From Pseudomonas azotoformans (GTDB taxonomy: Bacteria > Pseudomonadota > Gammaproteobacteria > Pseudomonadales > Pseudomonadaceae), in the NCBI RefSeq assembly GCF_900103345.1, contig NZ_LT629702.1, forward strand, positions 1-64,000: a stretch of 64,000 nucleotides of DNA, in the 5' to 3' direction. Positions 26,812 through 35,372 of this stretch are shown in pieces. How positions within the stretch are numbered: position 1 is the stretch's first letter; every line of letters begins with the position of its first letter. The notes beneath the pieces were generated by a model. It had not been told where the DNA came from. It searched no databases and saw nothing but the letters and a program-made list of their open reading frames with translations. A program made the position numbers and the translations under genes.

Positions 26812-27626
26812 GCGTGCGTAACGGATGTATCCGTATCCTGGGCTTGAGCCTTCTGAGCCCACTGGTATTTGCCGCCGACGTACCGGGTAGCCAGGACCTG
26901 CCCACCGTGGCCCGCCAGGTCGACGCGCAAATCGTCGACTACCGTCCCGCCGAAGAAAAAGAACGCATCTACCCCATGGGCGCCATCCGCAAGATCAGCG
27001 GCCAGTTGCGTTATGAAGGCCAGGCCACCGCGCGGGGCCAAGCCACTGCCATCACCTATGAATTACCTGCCGAACACAGCTCCAGTGCCGCATTCACTGC
27101 GACGCGCGAAGCGTTGCAGGCGAAGGGCGCGCAGTTGCTGTTCTGGTGCCAGGCCCGGGATTGCGGTGAAAGCAGCCTGTGGGCCAATGAAGTGTTCGGC
27201 AACGCCAAGTTGGTCGGTGCCGACGGCCAGCAGGAATACCTGCTGCTGCGCCTGGCAGCCCCCCAGGAAAATTCCCTGGTGGCGCTGTATGGGATCACCC
27301 GTGGCAACCGTCGCGCCTATCTGCATGTGGAGCAACTGGACGCCAACGCGCCGCTGGCCGACCTGCTGCCTACCTCCGCAACACTGCTGCGTGAGTTGAA
27401 AAGCACCGGCGAGCTGGACTTTCCCGCACTGGGCGGGGAGCCTGACGACACCTGGTTGACCCTGATTTCCCGTGGGTTGAACCTTGATACCACCTTGCGC
27501 GTCAGCCTTACCGGCCCGAACGCCGAAGCCTGGCGCCAGGCCCTGGTCGACAAAGGCGTACGTGCCGCACGCATGGAAACCGGCACTGGGGATGCCAAAG
27601 GCCTGCACCTGCATCTGATACGCTAG
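26808..27626 (+). CDS. DUF4892 family secreted protein
   Basis: A 272-residue protein with a signal peptide (IRILGLSLLSPLVFA, cleavage near residue 23). The next part, DVPGSQDLPTVARQVDAQIVDY and PMGAIRKISGQLRYE, matches the start of DUF4892 proteins, which have a C-terminal segment resembling a small periplasmic binding domain. Function is not known. The start codon overlaps the stop of a short upstream ORF with a strong ribosome site. A perfect 11-bp hairpin follows its stop at 27634-27662. Confidence 0.75.
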   Translation: MSVRNGCIRILGLSLLSPLVFAADVPGSQDLPTVARQVDAQIVDYRPAEEKERIYPMGAIRKISGQLRYEGQATARGQATAITYELPAEHSSSAAFTATREALQAKGAQLLFWCQARDCGESSLWANEVFGNAKLVGADGQQEYLLLRLAAPQENSLVALYGITRGNRRAYLHVEQLDANAPLADLLPTSATLLRELKSTGELDFPALGGEPDDTWLTLISRGLNLDTTLRVSLTGPNAEAWRQALVDKGVRAARMETGTGDAKGLHLHLIR

Positions 27627-27633
27627 GTATCAC

Positions 27634-27662
27634 TAGGCGAACGGACCCGTGCCGTTCGCCTA
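27634..27662 (+). terminator. Hairpin after the DUF4892 gene
   Basis: Perfect 11-bp stem (27634-27644 with 27652-27662) and 7-base loop, eight bases after the stop. No strong T-run follows, so termination would be weak. Confidence 0.5.
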
Positions 27663-27698
27663 AGCTGTCTTCCTACAGTCTTCCTTTCGAGATCCTAC

Positions 27699-28760
27699 AT
27701 GCTCAATAACGATCGCCTACTGGTGCAAATCCTGCTGCTGGTGCTGTTCGGTGCCAGTTTCTGGGTGATGGCGCCGTTCTGGTCGGCGCTGTTCTGGGGC
27801 GCAGTGCTGGCATTTGCCAGTTGGCCGGTGATGCGCCTGCTGACCCGTTGGCTGGGAGGCCGGGAATCCCTGGCGGCCGGCATCCTGACGCTGTGCTGGA
27901 TGTTGCTGGTGGCGGTGCCGCTGGTGTGGCTCGGCTTCAACCTGGCGGACCATGTACGTGACGCCGTAGGTCTGATCAAGGATATCCAGGTGGACGGCTT
28001 GCCGGCTGCGCCGACTTGGTTGGCTTCGATTCCCTTCGTCGGCGAGCGGCTGGTGGCGATGTGGGACAGCATCGACCAGCAGGGCGCAGCCCTGATGGTC
28101 AGCATCAAGCCCTACCTGGGGCAGGTCGGCAATTGGTTGCTGGCGCGCAGTGCGCAAATCGGCGGTGGGATTCTAGAACTGACCCTGAGCCTGGTCTTCG
28201 TGTTCTTTTTCTACCGGGACGGGCCGCGCCTGGCGATGTTCGTTCACCGCCTGCTTGAGCGCTTGATCGGCGAGCGTGCCGGCTACTACATCGAACTGGT
28301 GGCCGGCACCGTGCAGCGAGTGGTCAACGGCGTGATCGGCACCGCCGCCGCCCAGGCCCTGTTGGCGCTGATCGGCTTCCTGATCGCCGGGGTGCCGGGT
28401 GCGCTGGTGCTGGGCATCGTCACCTTCCTGCTCAGCCTGATTCCCATGGGGCCGCCACTGGTGTGGATCCCGGCCACGGCCTGGCTGGCCTGGAAGGGCG
28501 ATTACACCTACGCGGTGTTCCTCGGCGTGTGGGGCACGTTCATCATCAGTGGCGTGGACAACGTGCTCAAGCCTTACCTGATCAGCCGCGGCGGCAACCT
28601 GCCGTTGGTCATTGTGCTGCTCGGAGTGTTCGGCGGCTTGATTGCGTTTGGTTTCATCGGCCTGTTTATCGGCCCGACCCTGCTGGCGGTGGCCTACAGC
28701 CTGCTGATGGATTGGAGTGCAACCCAGGCCCAGGGGCGCCGTGAAGATAAGCCGCTTTAA
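27699..28760 (+). CDS. AI-2E family transporter (YdiK-like membrane protein)
   Basis: A 353-residue polytopic membrane protein with about seven to eight hydrophobic segments: two near residues 7-50, one about 59-80, one about 150-170 (LELTLSLVFVFFFYRDGPRL) and several from 205 to 340. The FFFYRDG segment and the tail GGLIAFGFIGLFIGPTLLAVAY are diagnostic of the AI-2E (formerly UPF0118/PerM) family. Members have been linked to autoinducer-2 or Na+/H+ and other export; none can be assigned here. The stop overlaps the convergent sensor kinase gene by four bases. Confidence 0.88.
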   Translation: MLNNDRLLVQILLLVLFGASFWVMAPFWSALFWGAVLAFASWPVMRLLTRWLGGRESLAAGILTLCWMLLVAVPLVWLGFNLADHVRDAVGLIKDIQVDGLPAAPTWLASIPFVGERLVAMWDSIDQQGAALMVSIKPYLGQVGNWLLARSAQIGGGILELTLSLVFVFFFYRDGPRLAMFVHRLLERLIGERAGYYIELVAGTVQRVVNGVIGTAAAQALLALIGFLIAGVPGALVLGIVTFLLSLIPMGPPLVWIPATAWLAWKGDYTYAVFLGVWGTFIISGVDNVLKPYLISRGGNLPLVIVLLGVFGGLIAFGFIGLFIGPTLLAVAYSLLMDWSATQAQGRREDKPL

Positions 28761-29791
28761 GCCCTGGGCAGCCACATGACGGCGGTCAACCCGCCCCCTG
28801 GGGTTTCTTCAAGGTCCAGTCGGCCGCCGAGGCGTTCCGCCGCCTCCTTGGAAATCGTCATGCCCAGGCCAACCCCGCCGGAATTGCGGTTGCGTGAGCC
28901 TTCCAGGCGATAGAACGGTTCGAACACCGCCTCACGCTGGTCGGCGGCAATCCCAGGGCCATGGTCGATCACACGGATGACCAGCGCCTCGCGGCTGTCT
29001 GTCAGCTCGATGCGCGCCGAACCGGCGTAGCGCAGGGCGTTGTCGATCAGGTTGTTGAGGCATGATCGCAAGGCCATCGGTTGCACTTGCAGCGGTGCGC
29101 AGGTCCCGCCGAACTGCACATCGGCGCCCTGGTCCTGGGCGTTTTCGCTCATGGACTCGACCAGCGCCTGTACGTCCAGCCAATGCCGGGTTTCGCTGGT
29201 GCGTTGTTCGTGCAGGTAGCTCAGGGTAGCGTCGAGCATGCCGATCATGTCGTCCAGGTCCTGACGCATCTGGCCTTGCAATTTGCTGTCTTCGATCTGT
29301 TCCAGGCGCAGCTTAAGGCGCGATAGTGGGGTGCGCAGGTCATGGGAGACGGCCCCGAGCATGCGTGCGCGTTGGCTGACTTGCTCGCGGATGCGTCGCT
29401 GCATCAGGTTAAAGGTCGACGCCGCTTGCTGCGCCTCACGCGGGCCAGACTCGTCGAGGGGCGGGCTGTCGAGGTCCAGGCTCAGGCGCTCGGCGGCTTC
29501 ACTCAGGCGCTGGATCGGACGGCTCAGCAGCTTGGCGCCGTACCAGGCGGCGATGATCAACGAGATGAACTGGAACGTCAGCGGCACCACCGGGCCACCA
29601 AACCACGGTCGCTTGTGCCTGGGCAGGTGTTTCATCGTGCCGTCCGGCTGTTCGACAAAGGTCTCCTGAGGTGGCGGCGGAGGGGGGCCGTAATAGCGAA
29701 ACCAGGAAATGGCCAGCACATGAGCCAGCACAATCGCCACCAGCAACACGCCAAACAGTCGACCGAACAGCGTGTTGAAGGCGTTGCGCAT
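28757..29791 (-). CDS. Sensor histidine kinase (RR partner upstream)
   Basis: A 344-residue inner-membrane kinase. Membrane segment 1 is about residues 10-30; a short periplasmic loop contains seven prolines in a row plus HLPRHKRPWFGG; membrane segment 2 is about 70-88. HAMP follows (about 89-141), then HisKA with His150 (GAVSHDLRTPLSRLK), and HATPase with NLIDNALRYAG, DHGPGIA and GGVGLGMTIS. The periplasmic part is too small for a folded ligand domain, so sensing may be within the membrane. Its start codon shares one base with the stop of the response regulator gene (TGATG). Signal and targets unknown. Confidence 0.92.
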   Translation of the reverse strand: MRNAFNTLFGRLFGVLLVAIVLAHVLAISWFRYYGPPPPPPQETFVEQPDGTMKHLPRHKRPWFGGPVVPLTFQFISLIIAAWYGAKLLSRPIQRLSEAAERLSLDLDSPPLDESGPREAQQAASTFNLMQRRIREQVSQRARMLGAVSHDLRTPLSRLKLRLEQIEDSKLQGQMRQDLDDMIGMLDATLSYLHEQRTSETRHWLDVQALVESMSENAQDQGADVQFGGTCAPLQVQPMALRSCLNNLIDNALRYAGSARIELTDSREALVIRVIDHGPGIAADQREAVFEPFYRLEGSRNRNSGGVGLGMTISKEAAERLGGRLDLEETPGGGLTAVMWLPRA

Positions 29792-30555
29792 CAGCCGATG
29801 TCCCGGGCGTCGAACAGGTAGCCTTCACCCCGCACGGTCTTGATCAATTGAGGGGCCTTGGGGTCATCCCCGAGTTTTTGCCGCAGGCGCGAGACCAGCA
29901 AGTCGATGCTGCGATCAAAGGCTTCGATGGAGCGGCCACGGGCGGCATCCAGCAGTTGTTCGCGGCTCAACACCCGGCGCGGACGCTCGATGAACACCCA
30001 CAGCAGGCGGAATTCCGCATTGGACAGCGGCACCACCAGGCCATCGTCGGCCACCAATTGGCGCAGCACACTGTTGAGGCGCCAGTTGTCGAAGCGGATA
30101 TTGGCGCGCTGTTCGGTACGGTCGTCACGCACACGGCGCAGGATGGTCTGGATGCGTGCTACCAGCTCACGCGGTTCGAACGGCTTGGACATATAGTCGT
30201 CGGCGCCCAGTTCCAGGCCGATGATGCGGTCGGTGGGTTCGCAGCGAGCGGTGAGCATCAGGATCGGGATATCCGATTCCGCACGCAACCAGCGGCACAG
30301 CGACAGGCCGTCTTCGCCCGGCAGCATCAGGTCGAGCACCACCACGTCGAAGGTTTCCGCCTGCATCGCTTGGCGCATCGCCGTACCGTCGGTGACGCCG
30401 CTGGCGAGAATGCCGAAGCGGGCCAGGTAGTCGATCAGCAGTTCACGGATCGGCACGTCGTCGTCAACGATCAGCGCGCGGGTGTTCCAGCGTTTGTCGT
30501 CGGCGATCACCGCGCCTTTTTGCTCGTCGTTCATAGAGACGGAAGGGGTATGCAT
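29791..30555 (-). CDS. OmpR-family response regulator
   Basis: A 254-residue DNA-binding response regulator. The receiver spans about residues 26-140: DDD at 31-33, phospho-acceptor Asp75 (VVVLDLMLPG), LTARCE and Lys124 (YMSKPFEPRE). The winged-helix OmpR/PhoB output domain follows (VVPLSNAEFRLLWVFIERPRRVLSREQLLD; SIDLLVSRLRQKLG). It is first of the pair with the kinase, coupled by TGATG. I chose ATG 30555; ATG 30534 (MNDEQKG) is also possible and neither has a strong ribosome site. The frame is open upstream to 30669 but without family sequence. Confidence 0.92.
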   Translation of the reverse strand: MHTPSVSMNDEQKGAVIADDKRWNTRALIVDDDVPIRELLIDYLARFGILASGVTDGTAMRQAMQAETFDVVVLDLMLPGEDGLSLCRWLRAESDIPILMLTARCEPTDRIIGLELGADDYMSKPFEPRELVARIQTILRRVRDDRTEQRANIRFDNWRLNSVLRQLVADDGLVVPLSNAEFRLLWVFIERPRRVLSREQLLDAARGRSIEAFDRSIDLLVSRLRQKLGDDPKAPQLIKTVRGEGYLFDARDIG

Positions 30556-30814
30556 AGTGCGATCATCTGCCTGGTTGTTGCGGTCAGCATAGGCGCCCAG
30601 CCCCATGGCTGGAAGTGCTGGTCGGTGGGTCGTGCGAGCGAGGCTAGCCGTGGGGCGTGTTGGGGGCATGTCGTGAATGTATCAGCTTTGAAATAATTAC
30701 CTGAAATGCCCACCCGATGGCGCTTGGTCAGTATTTACCGATCATCGGATCCCGCAACCGCGCCGCTTGCGCTACAATCCGCGCCGATTTCGACTTGCCT
30801 GAGAGCCTATTCCA

Positions 30815-31513
30815 ATGTCCGTCTGCCAGACTCCTATCATCGTCGCCCTGGATTACCCCACTCGTGACGCCGCACTGAAGCTGGCTGACCAGTTGGACCC
30901 GAAGCTTTGCCGGGTCAAGGTCGGCAAGGAACTGTTCACCAGTTGCGCGGCGGAAATCGTCGGCACGCTGCGTGACAAAGGTTTCGAAGTATTCCTCGAC
31001 CTGAAATTCCACGATATTCCGAACACCACCGCGATGGCGGTCAAGGCCGCCGCCGAAATGGGCGTGTGGATGGTCAACGTGCACTGCTCCGGCGGCCTGC
31101 GCATGATGAGTGCCTGCCGTGAAGTGCTGGAACAGCGCAGCGGCCCTAAACCTCTGCTGATTGGTGTGACTGTGCTCACCAGCATGGAGCGCGAGGACCT
31201 GGCCGGTATCGGCCTGGACATCGAGCCCCAGGAGCAGGTACTGCGCCTGGCCGCCCTGGCGCAAAAAGCCGGCCTGGATGGCCTGGTGTGTTCGGCGCTG
31301 GAAGCCCAGGCCCTGAAAACCGCGCACCCGTCGCTGCAACTGGTGACCCCGGGCATTCGTCCGGCGGGCAGTGCCCAGGATGACCAGCGCCGTATCCTGA
31401 CCCCGCGCCAGGCGTTGGATGCAGGTTCCGATTACCTGGTGATCGGTCGCCCGATCAGCCAGGCGGCCGATCCGGCCAAGGCATTGGCGGCAGTCGTCGC
31501 CGAAATCGCCTGA
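30815..31513 (+). CDS. pyrF: Orotidine 5'-phosphate decarboxylase
   Basis: PyrF makes UMP from OMP, the last step of de novo pyrimidine synthesis. The 232-residue TIM barrel has the diagnostic catalytic cluster [13 protein letters not shown] (about residues 66-78; Asp-Lys-Asp) and the phosphate-binding end VTPGIRP and YLVIGRPI. The start [16 protein letters not shown] is canonical for Pseudomonas. No operon partner is nearby; a REPIN follows its stop. Upstream there is a TACAAT -10-like hexamer (30773-30778) without a clear -35. Confidence 0.96.
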   Translation: MSVCQTPIIVALDYPTRDAALKLADQLDPKLCRVKVGKELFTSCAAEIVGTLRDKGFEVFLDLKFHDIPNTTAMAVKAAAEMGVWMVNVHCSGGLRMMSACREVLEQRSGPKPLLIGVTVLTSMEREDLAGIGLDIEPQEQVLRLAALAQKAGLDGLVCSALEAQALKTAHPSLQLVTPGIRPAGSAQDDQRRILTPRQALDAGSDYLVIGRPISQAADPAKALAAVVAEIA

Positions 31514-31535
31514 CACTTGAAAGCAAACACAGTAA

Positions 31536-31632
31536 AAAATGTGGGAGGGGGCTTGCCCCCGATGACGATTGCTCAGCCAAAAATGTAGTGGCTGACCCAC
31601 CGCTATCGGGGGCAAGCCCCCTCCCACATTTT
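31536..31632. repeat. REPIN-type inverted repeat (GGGGGCTTGCCCCC class)
   Basis: Perfect 28-base arms (31536-31563 and 31605-31632). Lies between the convergent pyrF and oxidoreductase genes. Confidence 0.88.
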
Positions 31633-31645
31633 GCTCTGCGGTGTG

Positions 31646-32653
31646 TCAGCTGACTTTGAGCACCAACTTCCCGAAGTTCTCACCGTTGAACAATTTCATC
31701 AGCGTTTCAGGGAACGTCTCCAGCCCCTCCACGATATCTTCCTTGCTCTTGAGCTTGCCCTGGGCCATCCAGCCGGCCATTTCCTGCCCGGCAGCGGCAA
31801 AGCCTGCGGCGTGATCCATCACCACAAACCCTTCCATGCGCGCACGATTGACCAGCAATGACAAGTAGTTGGCCGGACCTTTCACGGCTTCCTTGTTGTT
31901 GTACTGGCTGATGGCGCCGCAGATCACTACGCGCGCTTTCAACGCCAGGCGGCTGAGCACGGCGTCGAGGATATCGCCGCCGACGTTATCGAAATACACA
32001 TCCACGCCCTTGGGGCACTCGCGCTTGAGTGCGGCAGGCACGTCTTCGCTTTTGTAGTCGATAGCAGCATCGAAGCCCAGTTCATCCACCAGGAACCTGC
32101 ACTTGTCGGCGCCGCCGGCAATGCCCACCACACGGCAGCCTTTGAGCTTGGCGATCTGCCCGGCAATGCTGCCCACGGCACCGGCCGCGCCGGAGATCAC
32201 TACGGTTTCGCCAGCCTTCGGCGCACCGGTGTCCAGCAGTGCGAAGTAGGCGGTCATGCCGGTCATGCCGAGTGCAGACAGGTAGCGGGGCAGGGGCGCC
32301 AGTTTCGGATCGACCTTGTAGAAACCGCGCGGCTCGCCCAGGAAGTAATCCTGCACGCCCAGGGCGCCGTTGACGTAGTCCCCGACCGCGAATTGCGGGT
32401 TGTTCGAGGCAATCACTTTGCCCACACCCAGCGCGCGCATCACGTCACCGATGCCGACCGGCGGGATATAGGACTTGCCTTCATTCATCCAGCCGCGCAT
32501 GGCCGGGTCGAGGGACAGGTATTCATTGCGCACCAGCACCTGGCCGTCCTGGGGCGTGCCCACCGGGACTTCCTGATAGGTGAAGGTGTCCCGGGTGGCC
32601 GCGCCGACCGGGCGCTTGGCGAGCAGGAATTGGCGGTTGGTCTGGGCGGTCAT
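31646..32653 (-). CDS. NADP-dependent oxidoreductase (MDR, leukotriene B4 dehydrogenase-like)
   Basis: A 335-residue zinc-free medium-chain reductase of the prostaglandin/alkenal-one reductase type. The N-terminal half has EYLSLDPAMRGWMNE (about residues 44-58); the Rossmann motif SGAAGAVGSIAGQIAKLKGCRVVGIAGG runs about 152-179 (GAAGAVGS replaces GxGxxG); DVYFDNVGGDILD follows. Family members reduce C=C bonds of enones and aldehydes with NADPH. ATG 32653 was chosen by family length; upstream codons in the open frame are not family-like. A divergent SDR gene starts 228 bases away. Substrate unknown. Confidence 0.9.
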   Translation of the reverse strand: MTAQTNRQFLLAKRPVGAATRDTFTYQEVPVGTPQDGQVLVRNEYLSLDPAMRGWMNEGKSYIPPVGIGDVMRALGVGKVIASNNPQFAVGDYVNGALGVQDYFLGEPRGFYKVDPKLAPLPRYLSALGMTGMTAYFALLDTGAPKAGETVVISGAAGAVGSIAGQIAKLKGCRVVGIAGGADKCRFLVDELGFDAAIDYKSEDVPAALKRECPKGVDVYFDNVGGDILDAVLSRLALKARVVICGAISQYNNKEAVKGPANYLSLLVNRARMEGFVVMDHAAGFAAAGQEMAGWMAQGKLKSKEDIVEGLETFPETLMKLFNGENFGKLVLKVS

Positions 32654-32880
32654 GGCAGCGACTCTTCTGGAAATGAACCTGAAGTGATAGACCTTGAACG
32701 GGCCGGGAGCAAGGTCCACCGGGCGTGCGAATGCCGGTCGATAGGCGTTGCTGATAGTCAGGTGGCGTCTGTTATCACTGGCACTCATGCAGCCCCAACC
32801 GGCCTTTTGATAGTGCTGACGCGCCTGGCGCAGCCTTGGCTAGACTCGACCCACGGTTATCTCCCCACAGGACATCTTTC

Positions 32881-33642
32881 ATGAGCATGACGTTTTCCGG
32901 CCAGGTCGCCCTGGTGACCGGCGCCGCCGCCGGTATCGGCCGCGCTACCGCACTGGCGTTCGCCGCCGAAGGTTTGAAGGTGGTGGTCGCTGACCTGGAC
33001 GTTGCGGGCGGCGAAGGCACCGTCGCACTGATCCACCAGGCCGGCGGCGAAGCGCTGTTCGTGCGCTGCAACGTCACGCTGGAAGCGGATGTGCAGCAAT
33101 TGATGGCTCAGACCCTCGCCGCCTACGGCCGCCTGGACTACGCCTTCAATAATGCCGGGATCGAGATCGAGAAGGGCAAGCTGGCGGATGGGACCCTGGA
33201 CGAGTTTGACGCCATCATGGGCGTCAACGTCAAAGGCGTGTGGTTGTGCATGAAGCATCAATTGCCACTGCTGTTGGCCCAAGGCGGTGGGGCGATCGTC
33301 AACACCGCGTCGGTCGCGGGGTTGGGCGCGGCGCCGAAGATGAGCATTTATGCCGCGTCCAAGCATGCGGTGATCGGCCTGACCAAGTCGGCGGCCATTG
33401 AGTATGCGAAGAAGAACATTCGCGTCAATGCGGTCTGCCCGGCCGTGATCGACACCGATATGTTCCGGCGTGCCTATGAAGCCGACCCGCGCAAGGCCGA
33501 ATTTGCCGCCGCCATGCACCCGGTCGGGCGCATCGGCAAGGTCGAGGAAATCGCCAGTGCAGTGCTGTACCTGTGCAGCGATGGTGCGGCCTTTACTACC
33601 GGTCACGCCTTGGCAGTGGACGGTGGCGCGACGGCTATCTAG
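32881..33642 (+). CDS. Short-chain dehydrogenase/reductase
   Basis: A 253-residue classical SDR. The cofactor motif TGAAAGIGRATA (about residues 13-24), NNAG (about 89-92), the active-site Ser (VNTASVAG), and YAASKHAVIGLTKS with the Tyr-Lys pair are all present, followed by the C-terminal GHALAVDGG. Asp after the second strand (VVVADLD) favours NAD(H). The start is ATG 32881 (MSMTFSGQVALVTG). Nothing adjacent reveals the substrate. Confidence 0.92.
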   Translation: MSMTFSGQVALVTGAAAGIGRATALAFAAEGLKVVVADLDVAGGEGTVALIHQAGGEALFVRCNVTLEADVQQLMAQTLAAYGRLDYAFNNAGIEIEKGKLADGTLDEFDAIMGVNVKGVWLCMKHQLPLLLAQGGGAIVNTASVAGLGAAPKMSIYAASKHAVIGLTKSAAIEYAKKNIRVNAVCPAVIDTDMFRRAYEADPRKAEFAAAMHPVGRIGKVEEIASAVLYLCSDGAAFTTGHALAVDGGATAI

Positions 33643-33845
33643 GACCGCAGGTCGCCCTCCATTCGAAAAGGTCATGGAGGGTGTGAGGTTTTTCCATAGC
33701 TGGCACGGTGCCTTGTCAGAATGTGTATCAGCAGGTAAATAACTTAATAAAATCAATACTTTAATAAAACTTGGCGAGCGGCCGACGTGGGCTTCCGTGC
33801 TTAACTGTCTCGGGTTGAATTACAGACAGTTGAAGTGAGTGGCGC

Positions 33846-35258
33846 ATGGATTTAGGGATCGATCGACAAGCCCTTGTACCGGTGGTGCAGCAAATCATCA
33901 GCGCGGTGGCGCAATGGATTCGCACGAGTGGGGCGAGCCCTGGTACACGCTTACCCTCCGTTCGCCAGGTGGCTCTCGATAACCTGCTCAGCCAGTCCAG
34001 TGTGATCGAGGCATTCGAGCGGTTGGTCGCCCAGGGCCTGCTGGTTTCGAAACAGGGGTCGGGTTTCTGCGTGGCCCAGCCACCGACGGTGCACGAAAGC
34101 CAGTGGTATGAAGGTGCCGAGCGGGATTGGGGAGCGTTCGCTGATAACCCGTTGGGCGAGCTGAAACTGGGCTGCGGCTGGCTGCCGGATGCCTGGCGCG
34201 AAAGCGATGACATCAGCTACGCGATTCGCGAAGTCACCCGCTGCGACACGGCTGCGCTGTTCAACTACAGCACCCCATTGGGGCTCCCGGCGTTGCGCGA
34301 GCAATTGCTCAAGCGCCTGACCCAGGCGCACATCCCCAGCCACCTGGACGGCATCCTCACCACGGCGGGCGCCAACCATGCACAGGACCTGCTGATACGC
34401 ACCTTGCTCAAGGCCGGCGATTGCGTGGTGGTCGAAACGCCGGGGTACGGCAACCTTTATCGGCAACTGGCATTCCATGGTGTGCAATTGCTGCAGGTGC
34501 CACGCACCCGTGGCGGGCCGGATATCCCGGCGCTTGAAGCCTTGCTGCAGCGTCATCGGCCCAAGTGCCTGTTCATCCACAGCCTGTATCACAACCCCAC
34601 CGGTTCCAGCTTGAGTCGCACCGTGGCGGAGCGTGTGTTGGAGTTGGCGCACCGCGAGAACTTTTTGATCATCGAAGAGGATGTATTCGGCGACTTGCAA
34701 CACGCCAGTTGCACGCGACTTTCGGCTTTACCTCACGGTGAGCGGGTCATCTACGTCGCAAGCTTTTCCAAGACCCTGAGCAGCGCCTTGCGCGTGGGCT
34801 ATCTCAGCGCCAGCACGGCGATCATCGCGCAATTGGCCAGCCTCAAGACCCTGACCGGCTTCGGCACTTCGCGGTTTGCCGAGGCCGTGGTGGCGACACT
34901 GCTGGCAAATGGCACCTATCGCAAGTGGGTACAGCGCCTGCGCAAGCGGCTGAGTGCGCAAATGGCTGCGACCTTGCAGGTGCTGGAGGATGAGGAATGG
35001 GAGGTGTTCGCCAACCCTGCCGGCGGGATGTTCGTGTGGGCACGGCCGGGGGCTGGGGATCGGTCGCGGTTGCAGGCGTGTGCCCGGCGGCTGGGGGTTT
35101 TGTTGTCGCCGGGGGCACTGTTCAGTCCAACGGATGAGCCCAGTGAGTGGCTGCGCATCAATGTGGCCTATGCTGCTGATCAACGGGCACTGGCGCTGTT
35201 CCGCGCCATGGGACCTGCCAGATCGACCTCGACCATTCTGAAAACGACGAGCGTGTAG
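33846..35258 (+). CDS. MocR-type regulator (GntR HTH plus aminotransferase domain)
   Basis: A 470-residue fusion of an N-terminal GntR winged helix (about residues 8-76; GTRLPSVRQVALDNLLSQSSV) and a fold-type I aminotransferase-like domain. PLP is bound by Lys in VASFSKTLSSALRVGY (near residue 303), with NPTG (HNPTGSS) and Asp in IIEEDVFGD. These proteins are usually PLP-sensing regulators of adjacent genes. The SDR gene is upstream on the same strand and a chemoreceptor gene downstream; no obvious metabolic target is adjacent. A 5' inverted repeat (33803-33831) might be its own operator. Confidence 0.9.
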   Translation: MDLGIDRQALVPVVQQIISAVAQWIRTSGASPGTRLPSVRQVALDNLLSQSSVIEAFERLVAQGLLVSKQGSGFCVAQPPTVHESQWYEGAERDWGAFADNPLGELKLGCGWLPDAWRESDDISYAIREVTRCDTAALFNYSTPLGLPALREQLLKRLTQAHIPSHLDGILTTAGANHAQDLLIRTLLKAGDCVVVETPGYGNLYRQLAFHGVQLLQVPRTRGGPDIPALEALLQRHRPKCLFIHSLYHNPTGSSLSRTVAERVLELAHRENFLIIEEDVFGDLQHASCTRLSALPHGERVIYVASFSKTLSSALRVGYLSASTAIIAQLASLKTLTGFGTSRFAEAVVATLLANGTYRKWVQRLRKRLSAQMAATLQVLEDEEWEVFANPAGGMFVWARPGAGDRSRLQACARRLGVLLSPGALFSPTDEPSEWLRINVAYAADQRALALFRAMGPARSTSTILKTTSV

Positions 35259-35372
35259 CTTTTTGCCATTATTGTGGCGCCAACGACTTGTGTTCGGTGC
35301 CTTGTGGTTGCCAATCTCGCTTGTGTAAACCGGGCTTGATGGCATCTGCCATTGCAAGAGGATGCAAGTGCA

